A stretch of DNA of 64,000 bases from CAZJLP01 sp964546955 (GCA_964546955.1 CAZJLP010000024.1:4601-68600), one strand, 5' to 3'. Counted from the stretch's first letter, positions 27,411-36,886 are shown. Program-made: numbers and translations. The notes: generated by a model from the sequence alone, not told the origin.

Positions 27411-28019
27411 ATGTCCTACGCACGCCAACATCTGCAGGAAACCGCGGAAATAATCACGAAAATCGACGTCAACGATTGTGAAAAATGCGTCCGGGAACTG
27501 CGGCAGCTGCGAGACCGGGGCGGCCGCCTTTTTATTCTCGGCGTGGGTGGCAGCGCCGCCAATGCGTCGCATGCGGTGAACGATTTTCGCAAGATCGCCG
27601 GGCTCGAGGTTTACGCACCGACGGACAACGTATCGGAGCTCACCGCGCGCACGAATGACGAGGGGTGGGCTACCGTATTCTCGGAGTGGTTACGAGGTTC
27701 GCGACTGACCGCCCAGGACGCCTTGCTGATCCTGTCGGTGGGGGGCGGCAGCCTGGAAAACAATGTGTCCCCGAATTTGGTCGCAGCCCTGAAGCTCGCT
27801 AAGGAAATTGGGGCGAAGGTGATCGGAATTGTCGGCAAGGATGGCGGCTACACTGCGCGGGTCGCTGATGCGTGCGTAATCGTGCCGACCGTGAACCCCG
27901 CCAACATCACACCGCACGCCGAGGCGTTTCAAGCGGTGATCTGGCACCTGTGGGTTTCCCACCCTGACCTGAAGGTAAATCAAACCAAGTGGGAGAGCGT
28001 CTCCGGCCCCAAACGGTGA
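27411..28019 (+). CDS. gmhA: Phosphoheptose isomerase (SIS domain), GmhA-like
   Basis: A 202-residue SIS-fold isomerase. LFILGVGGSAANASHAVNDF (about residues 40-59) is the phosphosugar-binding loop of GmhA, and TEDEG-type residues appear here as ARTNDEGW. A late HAEAFQAVIWHL segment carries the catalytic His. GmhA converts sedoheptulose 7-phosphate to D-glycero-D-manno-heptose 7-phosphate, the entry step to activated heptose. It lies 8 bases after the nucleotidyltransferase gene. The transaldolase at 28607 can make or remove its substrate. Confidence 0.92.
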   Translation: MSYARQHLQETAEIITKIDVNDCEKCVRELRQLRDRGGRLFILGVGGSAANASHAVNDFRKIAGLEVYAPTDNVSELTARTNDEGWATVFSEWLRGSRLTAQDALLILSVGGGSLENNVSPNLVAALKLAKEIGAKVIGIVGKDGGYTARVADACVIVPTVNPANITPHAEAFQAVIWHLWVSHPDLKVNQTKWESVSGPKR

Positions 28020-28044
28020 GAACCGGGCTTTCGGTCCCACTGTA

Positions 28045-28584
28045 ATGCCGCTCCACCGAGCTGTTTTTCTTGACCGTGATGGGACTCTCAATCGGCAGGT
28101 GATTCGGGACGGCAAACCCTATCCCCCTCAGAAGCTGAGTGAGTTCGCCCTATTCGACGATGTACCGGCGGCATGTCGCGCGTTGAAAAGCGCGGGGTAT
28201 TTCCTGGTTGTGGCCACTAATCAGCCGGACGTCGGGCGCGGCACACAATGCATGGAGGTCGTGACAGCGATGCACGACCTTCTGCGCGAGTGGATCCCCG
28301 AGATCGATCGAATCGAGGTATGCGTCGATCCAGGCGGGAGCGAGCCGTCTCGCCGCCGCAAACCTGAGCCGGGCATGGTCCTGGACGCGGCGGCCTCGCT
28401 GGGCATCGACCTCGCCCATTCGTGGCTTGTGGGCGACCGGTGGCGCGACGTCGATTGCGGCCGGCGGGCGGGCGTGCGGACAGTCTTCATCGATTTTGGG
28501 TACAAGGAAGAGCTGAGAGCCAAACCGGACTTTGTCGTCTCAAGTTTTGCCCAAGCTACCCGAATTATTCTTGAACGCACCTAG
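28045..28584 (+). CDS. gmhB: Heptose 1,7-bisphosphate 7-phosphatase (HAD family), GmhB-like
   Basis: A 179-residue HAD phosphatase with FLDRDGT, where Asp10 and Asp12 are the nucleophile and acid. ATNQPDVGRG (about 58-67), KPEPGM (about 111-116) and VGDRWRDVDCGRRAGV complete the fold. GmhB removes the 7-phosphate from heptose 1,7-bisphosphate before nucleotide transfer. The zinc-binding Cys/His cluster of the E. coli enzyme is not evident: the stretch after CVDPGG lacks paired cysteines. That is a visible difference from E. coli GmhB but may be normal in this subgroup. Confidence 0.9.
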   Translation: MPLHRAVFLDRDGTLNRQVIRDGKPYPPQKLSEFALFDDVPAACRALKSAGYFLVVATNQPDVGRGTQCMEVVTAMHDLLREWIPEIDRIEVCVDPGGSEPSRRRKPEPGMVLDAAASLGIDLAHSWLVGDRWRDVDCGRRAGVRTVFIDFGYKEELRAKPDFVVSSFAQATRIILERT

Positions 28585-28606
28585 CTTGCCTCGCTCAATC
28601 CGCAAC

Positions 28607-29326
28607 ATGAAGCCCCTTTCAGAACTCAAAATTCAGATCTACGCCGACGGTGCCGACAAGGCTGGCATTCTCGACCTGTACGCGAAGCCGTACATCAAGG
28701 GTCTGACCACAAACCCCACCCTGATGAACAAGAGCGGGATCAAGGACTATGAAGCCTTCGCACGCGATGTTCTCGCATCCGTGACTACGAAGCCGATATC
28801 GCTCGAGGTGTTTTCCGACGAGTTCGCGGATATGCGCAGGCAAGCGCTTAAAATCGCATCGTGGGGGCAAAATGTATACGTGAAGATTCCTGTTACCAAC
28901 TCGCAGGGAGAGTCGGCGCTCCCTCTCATCGCTGAGTTGGGCCGGGAAGGCGTGAAGCTCAATATCACAGCAATTCTCACGATGACACAGGTCAAAGAGG
29001 TCGCCGCCGCGTTGAATCCGTCCGTGCCCTCCGTGGTGTCAGTTTTCGCTGGCCGAATCGCGGATACCGGGCGCGATCCCGTTCCACTAATGAGAGCGTC
29101 GCGCGTACTGTTGGAGGAGCGGCCAAAAGCTGAGCTTCTCTGGGCAAGCGTGCGCGAAGTGCTGAACATCGTCCAGGCGGACGACGCAGGGTGCGATATC
29201 GTGACCGTGCCGCACGACATCCTGGCCAAAGCGAGCAAATTGCTGGGCACGGACTTGACCGCCCTCTCGCTTGATACGGTTAGGATGTTCGCGCGGGACG
29301 CCGCGAGTGCCGGTTTCAAATTATAG
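28607..29326 (+). CDS. Transaldolase / fructose-6-phosphate aldolase-like enzyme
   Basis: A 239-residue class I aldolase. TTNPT is at residues 34-38 and the Schiff-base lysine is Lys93 in VYVKIPVTN. Small transaldolases exchange a three-carbon unit between fructose 6-phosphate and aldoses, linking fructose 6-phosphate to sedoheptulose 7-phosphate. Placing one directly after GmhA and GmhB suggests a dedicated supply of sedoheptulose 7-phosphate for the heptose pathway. The alternative is a fructose-6-phosphate aldolase activity. The frame extends upstream to 28532 inside the phosphatase gene; ATG 28607 starts the conserved domain. Confidence 0.88.
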   Translation: MKPLSELKIQIYADGADKAGILDLYAKPYIKGLTTNPTLMNKSGIKDYEAFARDVLASVTTKPISLEVFSDEFADMRRQALKIASWGQNVYVKIPVTNSQGESALPLIAELGREGVKLNITAILTMTQVKEVAAALNPSVPSVVSVFAGRIADTGRDPVPLMRASRVLLEERPKAELLWASVREVLNIVQADDAGCDIVTVPHDILAKASKLLGTDLTALSLDTVRMFARDAASAGFKL

Positions 29327-29403
29327 GCACTGCGGGCAGTTTCCGTTTGAATCCCATCGCCGGCATTCCGAGCGTACGGGCAAATCAGCTCGCCGTCGCG
29401 GCC

Positions 29404-31833
29404 ATGCCAGATCTACCTTCTAAGCGAATGGAAGGTCTGCCCCAAGCAAACGAAACCCCACGCGTGCAACTGACCGCCAGCGCTGCGGAATTGGAGGCGA
29501 AAACGCGCGTACTGGAGATGGAGTCTGCGGAACTGAGAGCACTTGGGCGAGGCGTCATCGAAGAAGCCCGCCGCGAGATCGAGCGACTTCGGCATATGGT
29601 CCTTCAGCGCGAAGAAAAAATCCGCTCTATGCAGCATACGCTTTCCTGGCGTTTGACCGGCCCTCTCCGAGCGGTGCGGCGTGCAGTCTTCGACAGATTT
29701 GTGCGCAAGGAGGCAGCGCGGATACTCGACCAATCCCTTCTTCCTATTTCTGACTTTCGCTACAGTCCGAGTGACTTCGATGAAGTTGGAGCCGAATTCT
29801 CCTTTGGCATCGACTATCCGCGAAGCTGGGGATCGCTCTTGGGGCAAGTCAAAGCGAAAGGCTGGTGCGTTCCTCGTTTTCAGTCAGAACTTACAGGAAT
29901 ACGGGCGCAGATTGGTGCACGAACTTACGAAGGGAAATTTGGGGAGCCTCATCCTGATGCTCCCCAGTTCGACGGCCAACCATTAGCAGCGGGCTTTAGC
30001 ATCCAGTTTGAAGTAGAGCCTAACGACCGCGCTGTTTCGCTCCAAGTCGGAGATCGCGCAGGACAATGGCACCCTTTCCTAATTCGCCATATTCATCGTC
30101 CGTCCGATCATGGCGCTTACGCTCGATGGATTGAGCGTCATGAGCGACTGCTGCCAGCCGACGTGCAAAAAGTACGCGCGCGTGTGAATGCGTTGCAGTC
30201 GCGGCCGCGCATATCCGTGATCATGCCTGTTTACAATACGCCGGAACGGTTCCTTGCCCGGGCGATCGAATCAGTTCGGTCGCAGCTGTACGACAACTGG
30301 GAGCTCTGCATCGCAGACGATGCATCGCCGCTCCCTCACGTCAGACAGGTACTAAACGAGGCCACTAGAAAAGACCCTCGAATTAAAGTCGTTTTCCGAC
30401 CAACAAATGGCCATATTTCGGAAGCTTCGAATTCAGCCCTGGCGCTCGCAACGGGCGCCTACGTCGCATTGCTCGATCACGACGACGAACTCCAATCCCA
30501 CGCGCTCGCTTGCGTGGCGCTCGAATTGGACCGCCACCCCGAAGCAGTTTTGCTTTACAGCGACGAGGACAAACTCACCGAGGAAGGTACTCGGTCCAAT
30601 CCATACTTCAAACCCGATTGGAATCCCGACCTCTTGCACGCACAAAACTTCATCTGCCATCTTGCGGTCTATCGGACTGATCTGGTTCGGGGCGTGGGCG
30701 GCTTTCGAGTGGGCTACGAGGGTTCGCAGGATTGGGACCTCGCGTTGCGAGTCATCGAGCAGATCGAACCCCAGCAAATACGGCATATTCCGAGGATCCT
30801 TTACCACTGGCGTGAGGCCCCCGGCTCCACTGCAATTCGGACAAGCGAAAAATGCTACTCCGTAGAAGCTGCGCGGAAAGCGCTGACCGACCATTTCGCG
30901 CGCTGCCGTATCGCCGCCGACCTGACTGCTACGCGTGGAAACTACTGGCGGGTTCGCTATGAACTACCATCCCCTGCTCCACGCGTCTCTCTCATTATCC
31001 CAACCCGCAATGGGGAGAGCTTGCTTAGGGCCTGTGTGTCGAGCCTCCTGCAGAAAACATCTTACGAGAATTGGGAGATCATCGTGGTTGACAATGGCTC
31101 AAACGAAGCGGCCACAACCCAATACCTCGATGAACTTCGAGTAACTCCAAGGTGCCGCGTGATCGCCTACCCCGGCGACTTCAACTTTTCGGCGATCAAT
31201 AACTACGCCGTGTCGCAAACGGCTGCCGAGATTATCGGCCTTCTCAACAATGACTTGGAGGTCATCTCGGAAAACTGGCTCCATGAGATGGTGTCGCACG
31301 CCTGTCGTCCCGAAATCGGATGTGTCGGCGCAAAACTTTATTACCCTGACGGCAGGATTCAACATGCGGGGTTAATCCTGGGAATCGGAGGAATGGCTGG
31401 ACACTCCTGGCACGGGTTTCCAGGACACACTCCGGGGCAGGGATACCGAGCGTGCCTAGCTCAAAATGTGTCGGCGGTGACCGGAGCCTGTTTAGTGGTT
31501 CGCCGGTCCGTCTACCGAGAGGTCGGAGGACTGGACGAAACCCAGTTCAAGGTTGCGCTTAACGATGTTGATTTCTGCTTAAAAGTCCGCGCCGCCGGCT
31601 ACCGAAACCTGTTCACTCCCTTCGCCGAACTTTATCATCACGAAAGCGCAACGCGCGGTTACGAGGATAACCCATCAAAGCGCGCCCGTTTTGAACGCGA
31701 GCTGGAGCTGCTACAAAAAAAATGGGGCGATGCACTCTTTGCCGATCCTGCCTACAATCCCAACCTCACGCTTGAGCACGTGGATTTCGCGTTAGCTTTC
31801 CCTCCGCGCGTGCCGCCGCTATCCTCGCTTTGA
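29404..31833 (+). CDS. Large glycosyltransferase with coiled coil and two GT2 domains
   Basis: About 809 residues. The N-terminal part has a coiled coil (roughly 20-75, Glu/Arg/Leu-rich heptads) and a beta-rich region. It is followed by a first GT2 domain (starts near PRISVIMPVYNTPERF, with DHDDEL and QDWDLALR motifs) and a second GT2 domain (starts near PRVSLIIPTRNGESLL, with LNNDLEV and a late NDVDFCLKVR motif). Double GT2 proteins of this kind (for example WsaE and WbbB-like enzymes) assemble more than one linkage of a glycan. It is the last gene of the heptose block and may transfer the modified heptose. TTG 29347 is an alternative start. Confidence 0.9.
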   Translation: MPDLPSKRMEGLPQANETPRVQLTASAAELEAKTRVLEMESAELRALGRGVIEEARREIERLRHMVLQREEKIRSMQHTLSWRLTGPLRAVRRAVFDRFVRKEAARILDQSLLPISDFRYSPSDFDEVGAEFSFGIDYPRSWGSLLGQVKAKGWCVPRFQSELTGIRAQIGARTYEGKFGEPHPDAPQFDGQPLAAGFSIQFEVEPNDRAVSLQVGDRAGQWHPFLIRHIHRPSDHGAYARWIERHERLLPADVQKVRARVNALQSRPRISVIMPVYNTPERFLARAIESVRSQLYDNWELCIADDASPLPHVRQVLNEATRKDPRIKVVFRPTNGHISEASNSALALATGAYVALLDHDDELQSHALACVALELDRHPEAVLLYSDEDKLTEEGTRSNPYFKPDWNPDLLHAQNFICHLAVYRTDLVRGVGGFRVGYEGSQDWDLALRVIEQIEPQQIRHIPRILYHWREAPGSTAIRTSEKCYSVEAARKALTDHFARCRIAADLTATRGNYWRVRYELPSPAPRVSLIIPTRNGESLLRACVSSLLQKTSYENWEIIVVDNGSNEAATTQYLDELRVTPRCRVIAYPGDFNFSAINNYAVSQTAAEIIGLLNNDLEVISENWLHEMVSHACRPEIGCVGAKLYYPDGRIQHAGLILGIGGMAGHSWHGFPGHTPGQGYRACLAQNVSAVTGACLVVRRSVYREVGGLDETQFKVALNDVDFCLKVRAAGYRNLFTPFAELYHHESATRGYEDNPSKRARFERELELLQKKWGDALFADPAYNPNLTLEHVDFALAFPPRVPPLSSL

Positions 31834-31852
31834 GGTCCAACTCCGACCGGTG

Positions 31853-32806
31853 TTATTTGGTCGATCGCGCCGTCTTGATCGCATATTCGTCCCGCTTGAA
31901 TACGACTACTACGTGACCGTGAATCCCCGTTACGTAAACGGGTGTCCCCATTGCAGCGAAATAATTCCGAGGCCGCATGCTGCGAGGCGAGAACCACAAG
32001 TTTTTAGGAGAAGGCACGAGAGCCGCTTTCGCCGAGACCTTGTCGAAAAATTCGTTTGGCGGAAGACCTTCCGTCCCATGATGAGGCACTTTTAACACAT
32101 CGGCGCGCAAATCGACCTCGCTCGACGCTAGAAACGCCCCGAGCGCTTGGTTCAAATCGCCAGTAAATAGGGCCCGTTTGGATCCGTGCTGAAGGCGGAG
32201 AATAATGCTCGTGTCGTTCACATCGGTTTCTCCAACCGGTGTGTTTACTCCGTCGTATGCACAGAGTACCTCAAGACGGACATCGAGTCCAGGAAGCTGA
32301 ATATCGATCAGCCTTTCACCGGCTTGGGGAGTAAAGTACCGGATACCTCGGCCGCGGAGCAGCTCAAGAATCGATTGCACGTGGTCCCAATCCATGCCCC
32401 ACGGCTTTTCTCGGTCCGCAATTTCGCGCTTCGCCGGGAGGTTGATCGCCACCTTGTCAATTTGGATACCGGCCTCCACGAGATCCGCTAGGCGTCCATA
32501 ATGATCCATGTGAAAGTGGCTAATGACAACGAGGGACAGTCGGCGGATTCCGCGGCCCCGCAAGAAGGCCAACGCCACGCCCGGTGCGTCGCCGCCGTCG
32601 GCAGCGTCGATCAACGCCTTGGATCCGTCGGGAAACTCGAGGAGGTGGCAATCCGCCTGATATTCACCCGGCGTGACGTTGATCATGGTCCATCGTGTCT
32701 CCGCCGACCGCCTCGGCTGTGAAACATACGCAAACCCGATAACTACTACCAGGGCGGCTACAGCATTAATCGCCCTGCAGAGACCAGGGTGGGGTGGGAG
32801 GGGCAT
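31853..32806 (-). CDS. ComEC-like metallo-beta-lactamase fold hydrolase
   Basis: A 317-residue protein with one N-terminal hydrophobic segment (about residues 11-28) and then a metallo-beta-lactamase domain. It has SHFHMDH at 96-102 (His97, His99, Asp101, His102), a later TGDLN, and VPHHGT. These are the metal ligands of the family that forms the extracytoplasmic part of the DNA-uptake protein ComEC. Here it stands alone, without the channel domain, anchored by one helix with the active site probably in the periplasm. Substrate unknown; a nuclease or phosphodiesterase is possible. It is on the opposite strand from its neighbours. I use ATG 32806, as residues before it look non-coding. Confidence 0.8.
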   Translation of the reverse strand: MPLPPHPGLCRAINAVAALVVVIGFAYVSQPRRSAETRWTMINVTPGEYQADCHLLEFPDGSKALIDAADGGDAPGVALAFLRGRGIRRLSLVVISHFHMDHYGRLADLVEAGIQIDKVAINLPAKREIADREKPWGMDWDHVQSILELLRGRGIRYFTPQAGERLIDIQLPGLDVRLEVLCAYDGVNTPVGETDVNDTSIILRLQHGSKRALFTGDLNQALGAFLASSEVDLRADVLKVPHHGTEGLPPNEFFDKVSAKAALVPSPKNLWFSPRSMRPRNYFAAMGTPVYVTGIHGHVVVVFKRDEYAIKTARSTK

Positions 32807-32948
32807 AGGGTTACGGTGTTCGTTTAACGTCGGTCGAACGAGGGCTGTCCAGTAGGAACGCAAGGCCGGCCAGTCCCGGCCGTCATTTCGCGGTTGCCTG
32901 AGCGATTGGGGGCTGTCCAAGCTGGCCGATTAGACCGCTGCGCATTCA

Positions 32949-34778
32949 ATGAGGCCACTCTCCTCCTCCACCAAGACATTTCTGTTCATCGTTGTGGGGG
33001 CATTGGCTATTGCGGCGCTTGTTTCTCTTTTTCAGCGCCGGCACTCCTATTTCTTCGAGGTTACGATTGTTTCGGCGCGCGCGGAAACGTCGAAGCTCTA
33101 TTTCGATATGGGGCGCGGATTCAGCGAGGCCGATTCCAGCCTGCCTTATCGTCACCGCGGCGGATCCACACGCTACCGCTTTGTCATTCCGCGGGGCACT
33201 GTGCACGGACTTCGGTTTGACCCCCTTGACTTCGGCGATGCACTCATCAGGGACCCGGTCATCGTCGACCGCAATGGCACCGTGGTCACGCAGCTGGACT
33301 ACAGCCAATTCAAGCCGGGCAACCAAATTGAGAGTATCGGGCGAGAGGGAGAGGGTCTGCGGGTGGTCTCCGTGCCAAAAGCCGCGGATCCCAATCTCAT
33401 CATCGCTATTCCCTCCCCGATTCGACTTCAGAAGCTGGGTTTCGATCCGTGGGGAAAAGTGCGGGAGGCGTTCCCTGCATTCGTCGTAGCGCTTCTCACC
33501 GGTCTAGGTGTCTGGCTGTATCCGTCAAAAACGACAAGTAGCACAGATGCGACTCGAGGGTTCGCACCTCATACCCCTCTTTTCACCAACGTCTCATTTC
33601 GAGCGAAGTTCATCGTTACGACGGCGGTTCTCGTGATTCTTTTCTGGCGGCTGCCAGATCGATTTCTAAATCCACAGTTCTACGCTGAGGACGGATATTT
33701 CTTCACCGAAGCCCTGAAGTACGGCGCAAAATCCTTCATCACGCCTTACGGCGGTTATCACCTGTTCGTGCCGCGCCTCGGCGAATGGGTGGCCACCTTC
33801 CTGCCACTACTCTGGGTTCCAGCATTTCTCAATGCGGTGGCACTGCTGTGTACACTCAGCGTTGTGTGGAAGGCGATGTCTGACCGCGTGTCTCTTCCCC
33901 ACAAACCCCTGCTCGCCTTTGCTGTGGTTTTTTTCCCGCGGACGGAGGATATTTTTCTGACGATCGAAAACGTGCAATGGACTTTGGCCCTGCTGCTCGT
34001 ACTCGTGCTGATTTCGCGCGAACCCGTATCACAGGGTCAAAAATTGCGCGATTATGCCGGTATTCTCGTCTGTGGCTTCACCGGCGTGTTTTGCGTCATC
34101 CTTCTACCCCTCTTCGGCCTCAGAGTGCTCCTGCGCCGCACTTCGCATTCGCTCGTCCTGCTCGTGCTCGTGGCCATCGCTGCCGCGATCCAGGTATGGT
34201 TCGTAAGACAGCAGCCGCCCTTGTACGGTGAGCTCACATCGCCGATCGACCCCCTCATCGTTCCCTCGATAATCGGATTTCAACTCTTTGTTCGCACCTT
34301 TGCCGGCTATTGGCTGCCGCCGCTGACTGCGTATCCGGTTCTGATCGCTGGACTCCTCGTTCCAGCAGTCGTCCTCTATCTGGCATCTAACCGTAACCGC
34401 CCCCGAGAAGAACAACACTCGCGCTGGATGCTCGGGCTCGCGTTCTTCCTATTGCTCACCGCTTCTCTGTACCGGTTCAAATCGGTGCTGTTTATTTTCA
34501 TGACGCCAGAGCAGATCGCGCGCTATTTTTTCCCGACCACCATCGTGTTGATCTGGCTGGTAGTCGGTGAGCTGGCCTCTGATGTCAAACGGAGAGCCCT
34601 GAGCTTCGCGTTTCTTACGGCATACTTCATCGCCGGCATCTCGCGGTTCCACGCGAATCCACTGTGGAATTACGATTGGCGAAAGAGCGTCGCCCAGATC
34701 GAAGCTGGCGAGAATGTGGTCGTTCCCATCAACCCTCCCGGCTGGTATTTTCAGTACATCGGCAAGCCGAAGAACTGA
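32949..34778 (+). CDS. Large GT-C-like membrane protein with N-terminal beta domain
   Basis: A 609-residue protein with one N-terminal helix (about 8-26), a soluble beta-rich domain to about residue 175, then eleven or more membrane helices. The N-terminal domain has YFDMGRGFSE and VIVDRNGTVV, shared with the shorter protein at 20205-21089. After the second helix there is an acidic loop, NPQFYAEDGYFF, like the catalytic loop of GT-C glycosyltransferases that use polyprenyl-phosphate sugars in the periplasm. The family assignment is inferred from topology. It is followed after 21 bases by another protein of similar type. Confidence 0.75.
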   Translation: MRPLSSSTKTFLFIVVGALAIAALVSLFQRRHSYFFEVTIVSARAETSKLYFDMGRGFSEADSSLPYRHRGGSTRYRFVIPRGTVHGLRFDPLDFGDALIRDPVIVDRNGTVVTQLDYSQFKPGNQIESIGREGEGLRVVSVPKAADPNLIIAIPSPIRLQKLGFDPWGKVREAFPAFVVALLTGLGVWLYPSKTTSSTDATRGFAPHTPLFTNVSFRAKFIVTTAVLVILFWRLPDRFLNPQFYAEDGYFFTEALKYGAKSFITPYGGYHLFVPRLGEWVATFLPLLWVPAFLNAVALLCTLSVVWKAMSDRVSLPHKPLLAFAVVFFPRTEDIFLTIENVQWTLALLLVLVLISREPVSQGQKLRDYAGILVCGFTGVFCVILLPLFGLRVLLRRTSHSLVLLVLVAIAAAIQVWFVRQQPPLYGELTSPIDPLIVPSIIGFQLFVRTFAGYWLPPLTAYPVLIAGLLVPAVVLYLASNRNRPREEQHSRWMLGLAFFLLLTASLYRFKSVLFIFMTPEQIARYFFPTTIVLIWLVVGELASDVKRRALSFAFLTAYFIAGISRFHANPLWNYDWRKSVAQIEAGENVVVPINPPGWYFQYIGKPKN

Positions 34779-34799
34779 GCCCCATTTCGACGTCCTCAC

Positions 34800-36695
34800 G
34801 TGCATTCATCCGTGACAAAGCGCAATCGATGGATCGGCCTCGCGATAAGCCTTTTCCTACTGGTGTTGGGCAGCAAGCTTTGGGTACTCGATCGCTATGG
34901 CAGCGACGTACTCTGCTGGGACCAATGGGACGGAGACCTCCTGCATGTCTTTATTCCGCATTTCGAAGGCCGGCTGGGGTTCTCCGATTTCTACCGCAAT
35001 CACAACGAGCATAGGATCATCTTCACGAAGCTCATCAATTTGGCGCTGCTGAAGATCGGCGGTCAGTGGGATTCTCGCGTCCAATGCGTGCATAATGCGT
35101 TCCTCCACACCTTCTTTGCGGTGGCGGGTTTTGTTGTGATCCAGAGGTTCCTTAAAGGCGCCTGGGTAGGAGCGGCCGCCATCGGCTTCGCCCTCTTTTT
35201 CGCGCTGCCGATTTCACGGCAGAATATCTTAGGAGGGTTCCATTCCCAGCAGTATCTCCTCATTTGGTTTGCCGTGGGCGCGATCTACCTCCTCTGCTCT
35301 TCACAAACCTATTCGTTGGGATGGTGGACCGGCATCGCAGTCGTTGCGCTCGCCAACTTCACGATGGCTTCCGGCGTCCTTGCGGCGTGCACCATGATCG
35401 CGTTACTCGGCCTGAGGTGCATTTTCCGACAACTGCCTTGGAAGGCTGCGCTGCCCACCTTCGCCGGCTGTCTCCTCGCCGTCGGTATCGGCGCCATCAC
35501 TGCCGTGCAGATCGAAGGAACCCAATGGATGCGCGCGCAAACGCTGACCGAGTTTGTGTACGGCCTTGCCCATTGCCTCCAGTGGCCAAATTACGGCCTC
35601 CCGTGGCGCGAGCGACCCAACGACGGGTCCCCCTGGGTTGCCTTGATCATCTACGCCCCATTTTTTTTGTTCCTGGCAAGGGCCCTGCGCACGAAGACTG
35701 AAGACGCAGCAACGGAGAATCTGCTGATCGGCGTGGGGTTGTGGGTGCTGCTTCAAAGCGTTGCGACATCGTATGCAAGGAACGTCAATGCGGCTTGGCC
35801 TGCGTCGCGTTACATGGACACGCTGTCAGTGGGGGTGCTCCTCAATGGAATTCTTTTCGCTTTCTTGTTTCGATCGACGATCGCCCAGCGCGGCGGCGTG
35901 CGCAGACTCTTGGTCGCGTTGTGCGCTGCATGGATGCTCGTGGTCGGTCATGGGGTATGGTCGCATACCAAGATCCTACTGGAGGTCGAACTGCCCGATA
36001 ATCGCCAAGAACTGCGCGACTATGAAGCCACCATGCGGAGCTATTTAATGACTAACGATCCTGCGCAGTTCGAGGGAAAACGCGTGCCATACGTTGCCGG
36101 GGGGCATCTGGTGGAGCGGTTGCAGAGCCCACAGGTTCGCGCCATTCTACCCGCGAGCATTCGGCCGCCCCTCGCGCTTGACTTCAAAGCAGAACCTGCG
36201 GGTTCGTTCAAAGCTTCGGTCGACACACCAGGGCTGATTCCACTCGAAATCGAAAAACCTTTCACTTCGTTCCCCCATTCCGAAACGGGAACATTCGAAA
36301 GCGCTTTATTCATTCCCCGCTGGGACGGGTATTTGCGCTTCAAAGTCGCGAGTTCCCAGCCCAATCCTGCTGCCACACTTTCACTCCGCCATGAACAAGG
36401 ATATTTCATCGACGAATCGACCGGTGACGCGTTCCAAGGTGGAAAATGGAGGTCACTCTACCTGTCGACAGACAAAGTAACCCAAATCATCGTGGCCAAA
36501 GACAACTCGCCACAAAACTGGATTGCCTTCACGGGACCTGTGGAAATGAGCGCCCTGTCCTTTTGGGCCTTGCGTCTAGTCCAGTCGGGATGGGTGCTTG
36601 CCTTGCTGGGCATCATACTACTTTTGCCATTAGCGCTGGCACAAGTTTGGCCGACGCCCGCCAGCAGGGGTCCAACCGAACGGCAATCTGAGTAG
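34800..36695 (+). CDS. Large GT-C-like membrane protein
   Basis: A 631-residue protein starting at GTG 34800. An N-terminal helix is followed by an acidic loop with CWDQWDGDLL (about residues 38-47), as expected for a GT-C active-site loop. About ten helices follow. A roughly 190-residue periplasmic domain with beta-like sequence sits before a final membrane helix near the C-terminus. Topology suggests transfer of a sugar from polyprenyl phosphate on the periplasmic side, but there is no proven relative that I recognise. The pair with 32949-34778 suggests a shared substrate or consecutive reactions. Confidence 0.72.
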   Translation: MHSSVTKRNRWIGLAISLFLLVLGSKLWVLDRYGSDVLCWDQWDGDLLHVFIPHFEGRLGFSDFYRNHNEHRIIFTKLINLALLKIGGQWDSRVQCVHNAFLHTFFAVAGFVVIQRFLKGAWVGAAAIGFALFFALPISRQNILGGFHSQQYLLIWFAVGAIYLLCSSQTYSLGWWTGIAVVALANFTMASGVLAACTMIALLGLRCIFRQLPWKAALPTFAGCLLAVGIGAITAVQIEGTQWMRAQTLTEFVYGLAHCLQWPNYGLPWRERPNDGSPWVALIIYAPFFLFLARALRTKTEDAATENLLIGVGLWVLLQSVATSYARNVNAAWPASRYMDTLSVGVLLNGILFAFLFRSTIAQRGGVRRLLVALCAAWMLVVGHGVWSHTKILLEVELPDNRQELRDYEATMRSYLMTNDPAQFEGKRVPYVAGGHLVERLQSPQVRAILPASIRPPLALDFKAEPAGSFKASVDTPGLIPLEIEKPFTSFPHSETGTFESALFIPRWDGYLRFKVASSQPNPAATLSLRHEQGYFIDESTGDAFQGGKWRSLYLSTDKVTQIIVAKDNSPQNWIAFTGPVEMSALSFWALRLVQSGWVLALLGIILLLPLALAQVWPTPASRGPTERQSE

Positions 36696-36869
36696 CAATC
36701 CCCCGATCTCGCCCACGAGACTGATGGCAAATAGTGCGGTGACGCTGCGTTCGGAAGGAATACGAGCCCCCCGGCTGCGAGCCCAAGCGAGTACGTGGTT
36801 TTCGAGGTCAAAGTCCCCCTTCAAGTTCGAGCGAGGAGCGCATGGCCGGCCTATGAGGCACCCCCGACT

Positions 36870-36886
36870 GCCAGGAAATTCCTGGC
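36870..36886. repeat. 17-base perfect inverted repeat upstream of an epimerase gene
   Basis: GCCAGGAA and TTCCTGGC flank a single A, 43 bases before the epimerase start at 36930. The spacing and symmetry fit an operator for a dimeric regulator. A hairpin in RNA is unlikely with a one-base loop. No second copy was noticed in neighbouring spacers. Confidence 0.3.

Noticed and set aside
36630..36824. Minus-strand small open frame (64 codons) with one hydrophobic stretch
   Set aside because: It looks somewhat protein-like (a helix near VTALFAISLVGEIGG) and part of it is in a spacer. However, it overlaps the end of the GT-C gene and has no recognisable family or neighbours on that strand, so it was not annotated.
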